Origin: Opitutales bacterium
Lineage (GTDB): Bacteria; Verrucomicrobiota; Verrucomicrobiia; Opitutales; Opitutaceae
Assembly (NCBI GenBank): GCA_018700525.1
Contig: JABITN010000050.1
Coordinates: 1-63,820, forward strand
Length of the DNA stretch: 63,820 nucleotides
Reading direction: 5' to 3'
The notes beneath the pieces were generated by a model, which made no database searches, was not told the origin of the DNA, and saw nothing but the letters and a program-made list of their open reading frames with translations. Positions 1 to 9,614 of the stretch are shown piece after piece. How positions within the stretch are numbered: the stretch's first letter is position 1; each line of letters starts with the position of its first letter. The position numbers and the translations under genes are program-made.

Positions 1-1284
1 CTGAGTCACTTCGACGTCGGCTGCTACGGTGGCCAAGCTCACACGCCAAATATCGACGGACTCGCCGAGGAAGGCATGCGTTTCACAAACTGCTTCCAAG
101 CTGCTCCCACTTGCTCCCCCACTCGCCACAATATCTATACCGGTCAATCGCCCTTCAAAACCGGTGCCTACCCGAATCACACCTTCGCCTTCGATAATAC
201 TCAAAGCATCGTCCATTACCTCAAAACCCTCGGATATCGTATCGCCCTCAGCGGCAAACGCCACATCCTCCCAACAGAAGTGTTCCCTTTCGAATACCTC
301 GGAAAAGAAAACAATCCCGACTTCGATGTCGTCGAAACCTTCATCGCCGATTGCGTAAAGTCAGACACCCCGTTCTGCATCTTCCTCACCTCCAACGAAC
401 CCCATGCCCCCTGGGATAAAGGCGATACCAGCCAATACCCTCAGGACAAAATCAAACTACCTGCGACATTCGTCGACACGCCCGAAACGCGCGATGCGAT
501 GGCCCGCTATCTAGCCGAAGTCACCTACTTCGACGGACAAGTCGGTGACGCCCTAGACCTCATCGATCGCCACAAACTCACCGACAACACGCTCTTCATC
601 GCGACAACCGAGCAAGGATCCAGCCTCCCCTTCGCAAAATGGACGCTCTACGATGCAGGCCTCCACACCGGTTTTATCGTCCGCTGGCCCGGCCACGTAA
701 AACCCGGTTCGACATGCGATTCACTTATTGAATACGCCGATGTCGTACCCACATTCGTCGAAGCCGCAGGCGGCAAACCCGCAGCGATTATCGATGGCAA
801 AAGCCTCATTCCTCTACTCAAGGGAAAGAAACGAACCCACAAGAAATACGTCTTCTCCGAGATGACCACCAAAGGCATCATCAATGCGCCCAAGCACTAC
901 GGAATTCGGTCTGTCAGGTCATTGAAATATAAATACATATGGAATTTCACTCCCGACGTTAAATTCGAAAATGTCGTCACGATCCCCGAAGACACGAAAT
1001 GGGGCGAAGCGCAAGTATTCAACTCCTGGAAACGCGCTACGAAGACGGACCCCGATGCCGCGGAAAAAGTCCGCCGCTATCACCACCGCCCAGGCGAAGA
1101 GCTCTACGCGATCGATGAGGACACCGACGAGTGGAACAACCTCGCCTACAACCCGGAATACGCAGCCATCAAAAAACAACTGCGAAATGCCCTCCTCGCC
1201 CACATGGAAGAAGTCGGCGATCTAGGCCAGGCGACCGAAGCCGCAGCAGACCAGCGCAATGCCAAGAACTTGAAGAAAAAATAG
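1..1284 (+). CDS. Sulfatase, N-sulfoglucosamine sulfohydrolase-like (5' end outside window)
   Basis: The reading frame is open from base 1, so the signal peptide and first metal-binding aspartates lie upstream of the window; 427 codons are visible. The formylglycine motif CSPTR is at visible residues 38-42, inside the sulfatase block that continues to RHNIYTGQ. A second conserved block reads TTEQGSSLPFAKWT, where most sulfatases have S/T-D-N/H-G; this E-Q form is seen in heparan-N-sulfatase-like members, as is the following LYDAGLHTGFIVRWPG. The product should remove sulfate esters or N-sulfate from a glycan in the periplasm after Cys to formylglycine conversion. It ends in a lysine-rich tail. 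Family assignment is firm; substrate is inferred only. Confidence 0.93.
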   Translation: MSHFDVGCYGGQAHTPNIDGLAEEGMRFTNCFQAAPTCSPTRHNIYTGQSPFKTGAYPNHTFAFDNTQSIVHYLKTLGYRIALSGKRHILPTEVFPFEYLGKENNPDFDVVETFIADCVKSDTPFCIFLTSNEPHAPWDKGDTSQYPQDKIKLPATFVDTPETRDAMARYLAEVTYFDGQVGDALDLIDRHKLTDNTLFIATTEQGSSLPFAKWTLYDAGLHTGFIVRWPGHVKPGSTCDSLIEYADVVPTFVEAAGGKPAAIIDGKSLIPLLKGKKRTHKKYVFSEMTTKGIINAPKHYGIRSVRSLKYKYIWNFTPDVKFENVVTIPEDTKWGEAQVFNSWKRATKTDPDAAEKVRRYHHRPGEELYAIDEDTDEWNNLAYNPEYAAIKKQLRNALLAHMEEVGDLGQATEAAADQRNAKNLKKK

Positions 1285-1651
1285 ATCCTCCACCAATCAA
1301 TATTTACAGGATACGCTCCTGCGTCGCTTACATGATAATTCGACAATCATCATACTGCCGCAAAGCGGTATCATCTAGCGGCTTGCCGCGTATCATGTTA
1401 AAAATAACCAATTTTCTATCATCTTTCGTCGCTTCGCTGCTTCGAAACTGGTGCAACTCATTTTAAAATTGAGATTCTTCGTAACTCAACGCGATCGAGC
1501 TGGAGTAATTGAATAATAGAAACTGTCCAATTTCAGCAATCAACCAGACATCCCAAGCTCAAGCAACCCACTCGCTTTCCCTTGCCTCCAGCTATCCCTC
1601 TTTTCAAATTCATCCTTCATACCTCTTCCTTCATACTTTCTCACAAAAACC
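1285..1651. other. Intergenic stretch between sulfatase and PhoD-type phosphatase
   Basis: No gene is supported here. It holds a short GC hairpin (GCGGC-TT-GCCGC, 1378-1389) flanked by near-repeats of TATCATG/TATCATC, which may act as a terminator for the upstream sulfatase but lacks a T-tract. From 1609 to 1641 there is a pyrimidine-rich stretch with TTCAT repeated three times just before the phosphatase start. Confidence 0.5.
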
Positions 1652-4195
1652 ATGCGTTCCCTAACTCTGACCTTCGCGCTCGCTCTATCGGCGACCATTC
1701 TCAACGCAGACGACTACTCGCTGAAGTCTCCGTCTCAAGTAACCCGCCCCTGGATCGCTCCGGAAATCTGGACCACACCCATGATGGACTGGCAATTGAA
1801 CAAGGGGCGCGTCGAGATCACCCAAGGCGGCCGAGGCCACGACCTCCAGCTTCTAACCCACCAAATGAAAGCGGGTGACGGAAGTTTCCGGATGTCAGTC
1901 CGAACAGGAGAACTCAATGCCCATTCTAAAGGCGGAGCAGCCGGTTTCCGCTTCGCAGTTACCGGAGCCATGCCGAACGAATATCGTTCAGGCCTCTTCT
2001 CAAGCAACGGCGTCAACGCCGGGATCACCACCGAAGGCAAGCTTTTCATAGGAGGCAAGTTCTCCCCGGAAACCCTCAATGTAGCGCTTCTTGACGACGT
2101 ACGCCTCGACCTCGAAATTATCTGCAAGGGCTCCAACGCGTCAGCCACCATTACCGCCAAATCGGGTAATGGCTCGGTGGCGGTTATCGGCGAATTTTCC
2201 GCCAAAGTGAAAAGCGACCCACTCATCGGCAATATCGGCCTATTCGCCGGTCCCATCGACAACCAAGGCCAATCCAATGCTAGCCGGCGTGCCGGAGGCA
2301 ATGGCGACTTCCGCTTCTGGTTCAAAGATTGGTCCGTATCAGGCGACAAAATTGCCGCTAAGCCTCAGCAGCGCTTTGGCCCCCTCCTCTGGTCGCAGTA
2401 CACCGTGCACGACAACATTATGAAAATGACCGCCCACGTCGCTCCAGTTGGACCGCACGAAAACAAGGTCGTCATTCTTTCTATCAAAGAAGGCTCAAAA
2501 TGGAATCCTGTCCGCCGAGCAGCCATTGATCCGCTTTCACGCACCGCCCACTTCCGCATCGAGGCTTGGGACAGCGCTAAGAATGCCGACTACCGCTTGA
2601 GCTTCGACTACGCAACCGCCCGCGGCACCGTGACCGACCACTGGGACGGCGTCATTCGCAAAGACCCAGTTGATCAAAAGGAAATCAAACTCGCTGCCCT
2701 TTCCTGCATGGTCGATTACGCTTTCCCGAATCAGTACATTTCCGAAAGCGTACGGGCCCAAAACCCGGATCTCGTCTTCTTTGCTGGCGACCAAATTTAC
2801 GAAAGCGTCGCAGGATACAGCGTCGTCCGCACGCCTACTGTAAACGAAGTGCCCAGAGCAGCCCTCAACTATCTCCAAAAATACTGGCTATTCGGCTGGA
2901 GTTTCCGCGACGTACTCAAAGATCGCCCATCGGTCATCATTCCCGACGATCATGATGTCTACCACGGCAACATATGGGGCAACGGGGGTATGGCCATGCC
3001 CAAGATCGCCAAGACCACCAGCAGCTTCGGCGGTTACAATATGCATCCGAAATGGGTCAACATGGTTCACCGCACCCAAGTCTCCCACCTTCCCGACGCC
3101 TACGACCCAACGCCAATCAAACAAGGCATCACCGTTTACCATACCGAACTCAACGTCGGCGGAGTCAGTTTCGCCATCCTCGCTGACCGGATGTTCAAAT
3201 CCGCTCCTGGCGATGCGCTCGACGAGCCCGTAGGTGGACAAGGTCGAATCGACCACGTAAACGACCCCGATTTCGATACACGCAAAATCGACAAGCCCGG
3301 ACTCACTCTTCTCGGAGATCGCCAACTCAACTTCCTGGATGGTTGGGCCACTGATTGGAAAGGCGCCAAACTCAAAGCCGTTCTTTCCCAAACCCCATTC
3401 GGCTCCGTCGCCACCACTCACGGCAACATTAACGGCCGCCTCGCAGCCGATCTCGATTCCAACGGATGGCCGCAAAGCGGACGCAACCGTGCCCTCGAAT
3501 CCATCCGACGCGCCCACGCTCTCATGATCCACGGCGACCAACACGTCGGCACGCTCACCCATCAAGGCGTCGACGACTGGAACGACTCCGGTTGGTCCTT
3601 CGCCCCTCCCGGAATAGCCAATGGCTACAAGCGACTCTGGGATCCTCTCGAGCCAGGAAAGAACCGTCAACCAGGATTTCCAGAATACACCGGCGAGTTC
3701 CTCGACGGCTTCAAAAACAAAGTCAATGTCTGGGCCGTCAACAATCGCCCCGACACGATCAACCCGAACTTCGAGTTTACAGACGACACTATGCTGACTC
3801 GCCTCCAAGGAACTGGGAGCGGATATGGTATTATTAAATTCAATACAGACACGCTGGAGACGACTCTAGAAAATTGGGGCCCCGACAAGAATTGGATGCC
3901 CAAGAAAAACCGAGGCCAATACCTCGGCTGGCCTCATACGATTTCCGCGGAAGATCAATACGGACGCAAAGCTGCCGCTCACCTTCCGAGCATCAAAGTA
4001 CCTGGAAAATCCAATCAAAAAGCCAATGCTCAAGTACTCAACGAAAAGACAGGAGAAATCGAATACACGCTCCCAGTAAGCGGCAGCGATAACCTCTCCC
4101 TTAAAGTCTTCGACAAAAAAGCCACATACACCGTCACTCTCCGAGACACCGCCGGCGAAGAGCTCAAAAAGCTTAAGAAACAGCGTGCGAAGTAA
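1652..4195 (+). CDS. PhoD-like metallophosphatase with an N-terminal beta-sandwich-like extension
   Basis: Exported protein of 847 residues with a Sec signal peptide (1-19, cleavage after LNA). The PhoD-type phosphodiesterase/alkaline phosphatase domain occupies roughly 345-760: FAGDQIYE (378-384 region, D380 and Y383), PDDHDVYHG (431-439) and IHGDQHVG (626-633) supply the metal ligands expected for a calcineurin-like PhoD enzyme. It probably hydrolyses phosphate mono- or diesters outside the cytoplasm. About 240 residues precede the domain (for example GAAGFRFAVTG), resembling a concanavalin-A-type sandwich, so the protein is clearly longer than usual PhoD enzymes. A strong stem-loop follows the stop codon. 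The start has no Shine-Dalgarno sequence, as is general in this window. Confidence 0.9.
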   Translation: MRSLTLTFALALSATILNADDYSLKSPSQVTRPWIAPEIWTTPMMDWQLNKGRVEITQGGRGHDLQLLTHQMKAGDGSFRMSVRTGELNAHSKGGAAGFRFAVTGAMPNEYRSGLFSSNGVNAGITTEGKLFIGGKFSPETLNVALLDDVRLDLEIICKGSNASATITAKSGNGSVAVIGEFSAKVKSDPLIGNIGLFAGPIDNQGQSNASRRAGGNGDFRFWFKDWSVSGDKIAAKPQQRFGPLLWSQYTVHDNIMKMTAHVAPVGPHENKVVILSIKEGSKWNPVRRAAIDPLSRTAHFRIEAWDSAKNADYRLSFDYATARGTVTDHWDGVIRKDPVDQKEIKLAALSCMVDYAFPNQYISESVRAQNPDLVFFAGDQIYESVAGYSVVRTPTVNEVPRAALNYLQKYWLFGWSFRDVLKDRPSVIIPDDHDVYHGNIWGNGGMAMPKIAKTTSSFGGYNMHPKWVNMVHRTQVSHLPDAYDPTPIKQGITVYHTELNVGGVSFAILADRMFKSAPGDALDEPVGGQGRIDHVNDPDFDTRKIDKPGLTLLGDRQLNFLDGWATDWKGAKLKAVLSQTPFGSVATTHGNINGRLAADLDSNGWPQSGRNRALESIRRAHALMIHGDQHVGTLTHQGVDDWNDSGWSFAPPGIANGYKRLWDPLEPGKNRQPGFPEYTGEFLDGFKNKVNVWAVNNRPDTINPNFEFTDDTMLTRLQGTGSGYGIIKFNTDTLETTLENWGPDKNWMPKKNRGQYLGWPHTISAEDQYGRKAAAHLPSIKVPGKSNQKANAQVLNEKTGEIEYTLPVSGSDNLSLKVFDKKATYTVTLRDTAGEELKKLKKQRAK

Positions 4196-4197
4196 CA

Positions 4198-4230
4198 GGC
4201 AGCGGATGACTGGGGCAGTCAGTCGCTGCC
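4198..4230 (+). terminator. Stem-loop after the PhoD-type gene
   Basis: Three bases after the stop there is a long inverted repeat: GGCAGCG pairs with CGCTGCC, and the inner TGACTG pairs with CAGTCA around a GG loop. No T-tract follows, so this is a candidate terminator or mRNA 3'-end stabiliser rather than a textbook intrinsic terminator. Confidence 0.5.
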
Positions 4231-4288
4231 AAGAATCGTGATCGAAGATTGGAAACTCCCAACCCATAGAAACATATAACTCTGAAGC

Positions 4289-5632
4289 ATGAGCACCCCC
4301 AACAGAAGAAACTTTCTCAAGACCGCCACTACCGGTGCCATCGCCGCAGGGCTAAGTCCCACCTTCAGCTTGGCCCAAGAAAACTCGGGCCGAAAACCAA
4401 ACGTCGTCATGATCTTTATCGACGACCTTGGATTCGGCGACATCGCTTGCTTCGGTAATTCACGAATTCCTACCCCGCACATCGATTCCCTCGCCACGCG
4501 CGGGGCGAAGTGCACCATGTCTTACATCACCAATCCACCCTGCTCGCCCAGTCGCTGCAGCCTCATGACCGGTATGTACGCTCAGCGCTACGGTAAGTCC
4601 GGCATGGCTCGAGGACTTCCTATCCCCGAAGACCACCCCACCATGGGCGAGTTCATGCGAGACGCCGGCTACGTAACCGGCCAGGTCGGCAAATGGGATA
4701 TCGGCTCCAATAAACAAGGTCCTTCGAATCGCGGCTTCATGGAAGTAGCCAAACGGGCTCCAGCCGACCAATACGAGGCTACCTTGGAAGATGGCGGCAT
4801 CGCCTACCTGACCGATCTCGACGGCGACTACATGGCGGAATTCGTTGACCGAAACGCCGACAAACCTTTCTTCCTCTACTTCTCTCCCAATGCCGTTCAC
4901 TCGAAGGTCAAGGACACGCCGCAACATTATCGCGACCGCGTTCCTGCCGAAGATGGCACCGCCTACGAAGGCGCGGTCATCGCGGTCGATGACCAAGTAG
5001 GCAAGATGCTCGCCATGCTCGAAAAGCATGGCTTAGAAGAGGACACGCTGATCATCTTTTCAAGCGACAACGGAGCCAATATTCCGGAAGGCGGATTGTC
5101 GGAACCTTATCGTGGTGGCAAGGGCAAGGATACGCAACAGGAGGGCTGGGTCCATACGCCAAGCATCCTCTCTTGGCCTGGAACAATCCCTGAAGGAATC
5201 ACCTACGACGGCAAGATGGCGACCATTGACTTCTACACCACCATGGCCGCTGCCATCGGCAAAACCGCGCCTAAACGCTGCGACGGGAATAATCTCTTGC
5301 CCTACTTCAGCAGAGAGAAGAAAGGCGACGCTCACGAATACCTATACTGGCACAACGCCGATCCCACCGATGCACCACGACGCAATCTCTACGCCGTACG
5401 CTGGAAAGATTGGCGCATGGTCAAGTACCCAGACGGATGGTGCCTCTTCGACCTAAAAAAGGACCCCAAGGAACTGAAAGATCGGGCATCTCAGTACCCG
5501 GAAGTGATCGATCAACTACGCAAACGCTACGATGCCTTCGTCAGCACTCTTCCGCCCCTAAAGCCGAGCGCCGACTACAAGGGCGGTGGACAAGTCCCTA
5601 AAGGCTGGGGCTGGGAAATCGGGAAAGGATAG
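4289..5632 (+). CDS. Tat-exported sulfatase
   Basis: A 447-residue sulfatase with a twin-arginine signal (RRNFLK at 6-11, hydrophobic segment to about 28). FIDDLGFGD (43-51) carries the metal-binding aspartates, CSPSR (85-89) is the formylglycine motif, and SSDNGANIPEGG gives the second half of the metal site. The C-terminal region (LYAVRWKDWRMVKYPDGW, then LFDLKKDPKEL) is the usual arylsulfatase C-terminal subdomain. Tat export is unusual among the sulfatases here, which otherwise have Sec signals. It follows the PhoD gene on the same strand after 93 bases but is separated from it by a stem-loop. The substrate is not evident. Confidence 0.95.
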   Translation: MSTPNRRNFLKTATTGAIAAGLSPTFSLAQENSGRKPNVVMIFIDDLGFGDIACFGNSRIPTPHIDSLATRGAKCTMSYITNPPCSPSRCSLMTGMYAQRYGKSGMARGLPIPEDHPTMGEFMRDAGYVTGQVGKWDIGSNKQGPSNRGFMEVAKRAPADQYEATLEDGGIAYLTDLDGDYMAEFVDRNADKPFFLYFSPNAVHSKVKDTPQHYRDRVPAEDGTAYEGAVIAVDDQVGKMLAMLEKHGLEEDTLIIFSSDNGANIPEGGLSEPYRGGKGKDTQQEGWVHTPSILSWPGTIPEGITYDGKMATIDFYTTMAAAIGKTAPKRCDGNNLLPYFSREKKGDAHEYLYWHNADPTDAPRRNLYAVRWKDWRMVKYPDGWCLFDLKKDPKELKDRASQYPEVIDQLRKRYDAFVSTLPPLKPSADYKGGGQVPKGWGWEIGKG

Positions 5633-5678
5633 AACGCTTACTACAATACCTGTTTTTCGTCGGTGACTTTAGTCTTTC

Positions 5679-7619
5679 TCAATGGAAATCGTTTCTCAGG
5701 ACTTCGAATTCTGGAACAACTCCTCGATCGGTCACCTCTAGGAAAATCTGTGACCCCGCCTTATCTATAAGGATGGTCCAAGTATCTCCAGTTTGATTCA
5801 TCGTAACAACCGGATGCCGTTCCTCCGGTCTCAATGCAAAGCCGGCCATCATTAGCAGCGGATTCTCTACCGATCCATCAAGGCTACTTTCAATATATCG
5901 ATATTCATAATCAGCCAGATCCTTGGGGACTTTATATACCGTCCGCACATTGTTCACTGGAGCCGATCCGCCAAGGTATCCATAAAAACGAGCCCTTGGG
6001 CGACTGATTTCAAACCTACGGCCACTGACCTTCGCGTCACCTTGACCATCCTTGTTCTCCACATGCCAAAGGGCCGACAATTCCGTCATCCCTTTTGGCT
6101 TTTCAACCTTGTCCAAAACAACAAAACAGGACGCTTGAGGAAACCCGATCACCGTGCGCGTCACCGAACTCAGTTCAGGATTGTACCAACGATAAGCGGC
6201 AGTGGCATCGCTTACCCACCAAGCAAAACCTGGACGTTCTCCTGATCGAATTATCCGGGCACTCGATTTCGATTCGTTAGTGCCTTCTTCCCCTTTATGG
6301 TAATGCTGCTCCAGTCCGTCGATTAACACTGTGTTGTGTCCTATCGAACCGCGAAGTTTCCATTCCGCCGAATCCGCACTGTAATTTAGTTTAGTATGAT
6401 CGGCCAATAGAATTTCGCCCAACGCCTTAAACTGAATACTGTTGCGATCCGCGTGCTCGTGATTCGCAGGGAGCCCACTACGCATTGCCAAAACGAGATC
6501 ATCCATTTCGTATCCATCTCTCAATACAATCCAATCGAGATCGAGTTTCACGAAATGAGTAGCTGCGTCAGGAACAATTGGTTTCACTGAATCGTCATAG
6601 TGCAGGAACGAAAACAAATCATGAGGACTGTAATTTAAACCGATAAACTGCGATCGCCCATCCCTCGCATTGGCCGCTACCCAGAAAGCGGTTGAGGATG
6701 CCATCGTGCGATTGGCATCACCGAAGCTGACCGATCCATACTTATCCAAGGAATTTGGTAGATAGAGGGACAATACATAATCCATCAATCCCTGAAAATT
6801 GGCCGAATCGAAAAAATCGATACCGCGTTTACGCTTCACGACCTCCATGGCCATTACTTGATGGGTCATCGCATAATTCGCATAAGCCACAGCTTCATCG
6901 TAACTGCCGTCTGGCTTCAATAACTTGTTGAACGTTACGATGCTATCGAGAAGCGTTTCCTCCCATGCCTCCACGCGGTCATCGTGACCTTCCAACGCAT
7001 ATATCCCCAAAGCGAACCCGCCATTAATAACTGCCCGAAAATTATTGTTCCCCAGAATGGTCGGCCACCGGCTCATATCAATCGCGGGCCTTTCGTTATA
7101 CGGATCTCCAGGAAAAAAAGACCAGCCCTTCACTTTGTCTGGGTGACGCATTCCGTAAAGGGCCCTATAGATGGGCAAGCATCCTTTTTCCGCGATGGCC
7201 TCGCGTACAAAAACTCGCTCTTCCTCGGTGAAAAGATCATATAGCCAGTCGTAGCAAAGTGCCGCGTAAGTCGCTTTCTTCCCCGTAGTCAAAAATCCAA
7301 GCGGCAAGTCGCCTGCTTCAGCAAAGCGAGCCCAACGCTCTTCCGCGGCAAGAGCCAAAACCGATTCCTTCGCCCGCTGCCCGCGCTCTGAATCTCCAGT
7401 AATCAAATAGAGAAACGCTTCGCGCATACAATTTTGATCGTCCTCCAGATCTTGGCCCAACAGTTCTTCCCAATAAGCCTGAAAAACGGGAAGCTCCGTC
7501 TTTTCCCGCATACGATCGATATCCGGTTTTGAAAAGAGCAGTTCCTCCTCCACTCCCAAGGCAGAGACGAATGAAACAAACAGCGTGAGCAGTCCAAAAG
7601 GGACTATAAGTATTCTCAT
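5679..7619 (-). CDS. Heparinase II/III family protein (putative polysaccharide lyase)
   Basis: Exported protein of 646 residues if begun at the ATG at 7619, which places a Sec signal peptide (MRILIVPFG...) at the N-terminus; an upstream in-frame start would add 34 residues without a signal. The N-terminal half (about 60-330) looks like the alpha/alpha-toroid of heparinase II/III and alginate lyases, with NNNFRAVINGG (191-201) and DGSYDEAVAYANYAM (237-251). The C-terminal beta-sandwich begins near 375 with SGLPANHEHADRNS (H387, H389), typical of the family. It likely beta-eliminates uronate-containing polysaccharide in the periplasm. The gene is convergent with the sulfatase gene at 4289-5632. 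Exact polymer unknown. Confidence 0.88.
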   Translation of the reverse strand: MRILIVPFGLLTLFVSFVSALGVEEELLFSKPDIDRMREKTELPVFQAYWEELLGQDLEDDQNCMREAFLYLITGDSERGQRAKESVLALAAEERWARFAEAGDLPLGFLTTGKKATYAALCYDWLYDLFTEEERVFVREAIAEKGCLPIYRALYGMRHPDKVKGWSFFPGDPYNERPAIDMSRWPTILGNNNFRAVINGGFALGIYALEGHDDRVEAWEETLLDSIVTFNKLLKPDGSYDEAVAYANYAMTHQVMAMEVVKRKRGIDFFDSANFQGLMDYVLSLYLPNSLDKYGSVSFGDANRTMASSTAFWVAANARDGRSQFIGLNYSPHDLFSFLHYDDSVKPIVPDAATHFVKLDLDWIVLRDGYEMDDLVLAMRSGLPANHEHADRNSIQFKALGEILLADHTKLNYSADSAEWKLRGSIGHNTVLIDGLEQHYHKGEEGTNESKSSARIIRSGERPGFAWWVSDATAAYRWYNPELSSVTRTVIGFPQASCFVVLDKVEKPKGMTELSALWHVENKDGQGDAKVSGRRFEISRPRARFYGYLGGSAPVNNVRTVYKVPKDLADYEYRYIESSLDGSVENPLLMMAGFALRPEERHPVVTMNQTGDTWTILIDKAGSQIFLEVTDRGVVPEFEVLRNDFH

Positions 7620-7779
7620 ATTCGCAGGATAGGAAATCCACACAGAATTCCCAAGCGTTTTAAGGCCCCTTTTTCTTGTATTGTAAAATTTGGAATACGC
7701 CCGTCCCATGCGAGCAGTCAACAGGATCTATGGACTGTTTTCACCGTACCCGTTCATCGGTTTGTTAATCGGAGAATTT

Positions 7780-9462
7780 CTATTTCGAAAGAATCGGACC
7801 CGTACCCTGAGGATTGGTCGTGCGAGGACGATCGATTTTCGTCGCACTATTGGAAATCGTTGAACGATCCCATGATAAGATCTCTGCATCATCGATTACC
7901 TTAAGATGGAGGTCTTTAATTTCGACCCGATAGGGATTCCCGTTGTGTAGTTGAATCGCCAACAGACCATCCAATGCTCGGCCCTCTTTATGATGATCGA
8001 TCAACTCTGAAGTAATCTTACCATTCACTCGATGAATCAGATGATTGCCACGAGCCTCCACAGAGTATTCAGTCCATTGAGAAAGGTCCGCTTTCACCGG
8101 CTCATGTTCCGACAACAACCAACGCTCGCCTTTCCTATCAAGCATAACATTTTTCCCATTAAGTCCAAAGATACCACGTCCTTTCTCCTCGTAGGTCATG
8201 CCCGTGTGTTCGATAGCTGGATGTGCATCGCATTGATAGCCGGCAATTGCATACGGACCAACTTTCGGCAGCACTCGACTGCGATACTGGATACCGGAAT
8301 TATTATCTCCTATCAATCGCATTGTTGCTCGTAATTCGAAATCCCTCACCGTCCCATCTTTCCAGATCAAAAAGGTATTGTGAGCCAAATGTCCGGGCCC
8401 ATCGCAGGTGCCAACAACAATACCGTCCTCAACTTTCCAGAGCCCCGGAGCACCCTCCCAACCAGTCAGGTCCTTTCCATTGAACAAGGAGACGAAGCCC
8501 TTTCCCGCATCCACCCTATCCTTAGTCAGCGTCGCAATGAGGTAGTCCGTGGCGCTCGCATGCTTCACTCCTGGCGCCTGCGGATAGACTAGCTCAGTAT
8601 CTACTCCGATCTCCCTGCAATGCTCCTGCAATTTCAATCCAAAATTCGCCGTATGCGTAGGATCTTTCTGGTCCTGCCCAAGCTCTGGTGGATTCGAATA
8701 ATTAAGATACACAGGAGGGTCATCCTTTGTCACTAGGGCATAAGGCGAATACTCGGCGATCCAAGGCAAAATAGAATCCCTTCCCTTAAGAAAGGAATCG
8801 AATTTCATCAGCCCAAAGGCATGCCCACCGTATCGACTATTTGGAGTCCACATTTTCATTTGCTTCGGGTCAAGCGATGTCTGGGCCCCATTGACAGCAG
8901 CACACCAAAGACGAGAAGACTCACGAGCAACAGGATCTTCGCTATCAGGATCCGCAAGATCGTCATGAAAAGCCAACCACAAGCTAGAGCAAGCCCCGGC
9001 AGAACCTCCCGCCGCTCCTATGCGTCTTTTATCAAGCCCCCACTCGTCTGCTTTGCTACGAATGAATTGCAGGGCTCGAGCCGCATCATGCAAAGGCGCC
9101 TTCACCGGTGGTTCAATTCCCGCATCGACCGCTTGGGACACGTATCGATAATTAATTGCCACGATCGAGATGCCGGCTGCTAGCAGAGCATTAGGCTCCG
9201 CGAAACGGTGAAGCCGTTCCTTCGAACCGCCATTCCAACCACCACCATGAATCACGAGGACGACCGGAGTCGGCCTGTCCGAATCAGCTTTCCAAAAATC
9301 GAGAACATGACGTTCATGATCGCCATAGGCCACTTCGGTCAAGGTAGGCTTTGGCACAGAGGCATCGTAACCCTCAGGCTTACGCTCAGCGGTTTGAGCG
9401 GTTGCGAGACTAGCTAAAGCGAAGTCAACAATAAGAAGAATCAGGGGAGCACGAAATTTCAT
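7780..9462 (-). CDS. Fusion of alpha/beta-hydrolase esterase with a C-terminal DUF1080 (3-keto-disaccharide hydrolase) domain
   Basis: Exported 560-residue two-domain protein; ATG at 9462 gives a Sec signal ending near ATAQ (20-23). Residues about 35-320 are a BD-FAE/hormone-sensitive-lipase-type esterase: oxyanion motif HGGG (72-75), nucleophile motif GGSAG (152-156, S154) and a likely histidine in PGVKHAS. Residues about 335-525 form a DUF1080 domain, opening with LFNGKDLTGWEG and containing SGIQYRSRV and EEKGRGIFGLNG; it closely resembles the single-domain DUF1080 protein at 61272-62012. The esterase may remove acyl groups from a glycan that the DUF1080 part then cleaves. Both domain calls are secure; the joint substrate is inference. 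Confidence 0.9.
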   Translation of the reverse strand: MKFRAPLILLIVDFALASLATAQTAERKPEGYDASVPKPTLTEVAYGDHERHVLDFWKADSDRPTPVVLVIHGGGWNGGSKERLHRFAEPNALLAAGISIVAINYRYVSQAVDAGIEPPVKAPLHDAARALQFIRSKADEWGLDKRRIGAAGGSAGACSSLWLAFHDDLADPDSEDPVARESSRLWCAAVNGAQTSLDPKQMKMWTPNSRYGGHAFGLMKFDSFLKGRDSILPWIAEYSPYALVTKDDPPVYLNYSNPPELGQDQKDPTHTANFGLKLQEHCREIGVDTELVYPQAPGVKHASATDYLIATLTKDRVDAGKGFVSLFNGKDLTGWEGAPGLWKVEDGIVVGTCDGPGHLAHNTFLIWKDGTVRDFELRATMRLIGDNNSGIQYRSRVLPKVGPYAIAGYQCDAHPAIEHTGMTYEEKGRGIFGLNGKNVMLDRKGERWLLSEHEPVKADLSQWTEYSVEARGNHLIHRVNGKITSELIDHHKEGRALDGLLAIQLHNGNPYRVEIKDLHLKVIDDAEILSWDRSTISNSATKIDRPRTTNPQGTGPILSK

Positions 9463-9532
9463 CCTTCCCAAAGTGACATCGTAACAAGAACCAGGTCAAC
9501 CCGACACTACTCCCGCACCAACTATCAAACAC

Positions 9533-9572
9533 AATGTAGCTACGCGAGAAACTCGCGTGGATTTGCAAACCA
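9533..9572 (+). repeat. Dispersed palindromic repeat, family A copy 1
   Basis: TGTAGCT is followed by the hairpin ACGCGAG-AAA-CTCGCGT (9542-9558) and GGATTTGCAA. Near-identical copies lie at 28842-28880, 25722-25762 (inverted) and 32270-32300 (left arm decayed). All are intergenic, as expected for a REP-like element. Confidence 0.7.
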
Positions 9573-9614
9573 GCGAGGGACTCAGAAAACCCTCCCTTCC
9601 ACTTATCCCACTAT

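Noticed and set aside
2888-3808. 306-codon minus-strand frame inside the PhoD-type gene
   Set aside because: Long only because the opposite coding strand is low in stops; its Val/Gly/Glu-rich translation matches no family and the plus-strand PhoD motifs are unambiguous.
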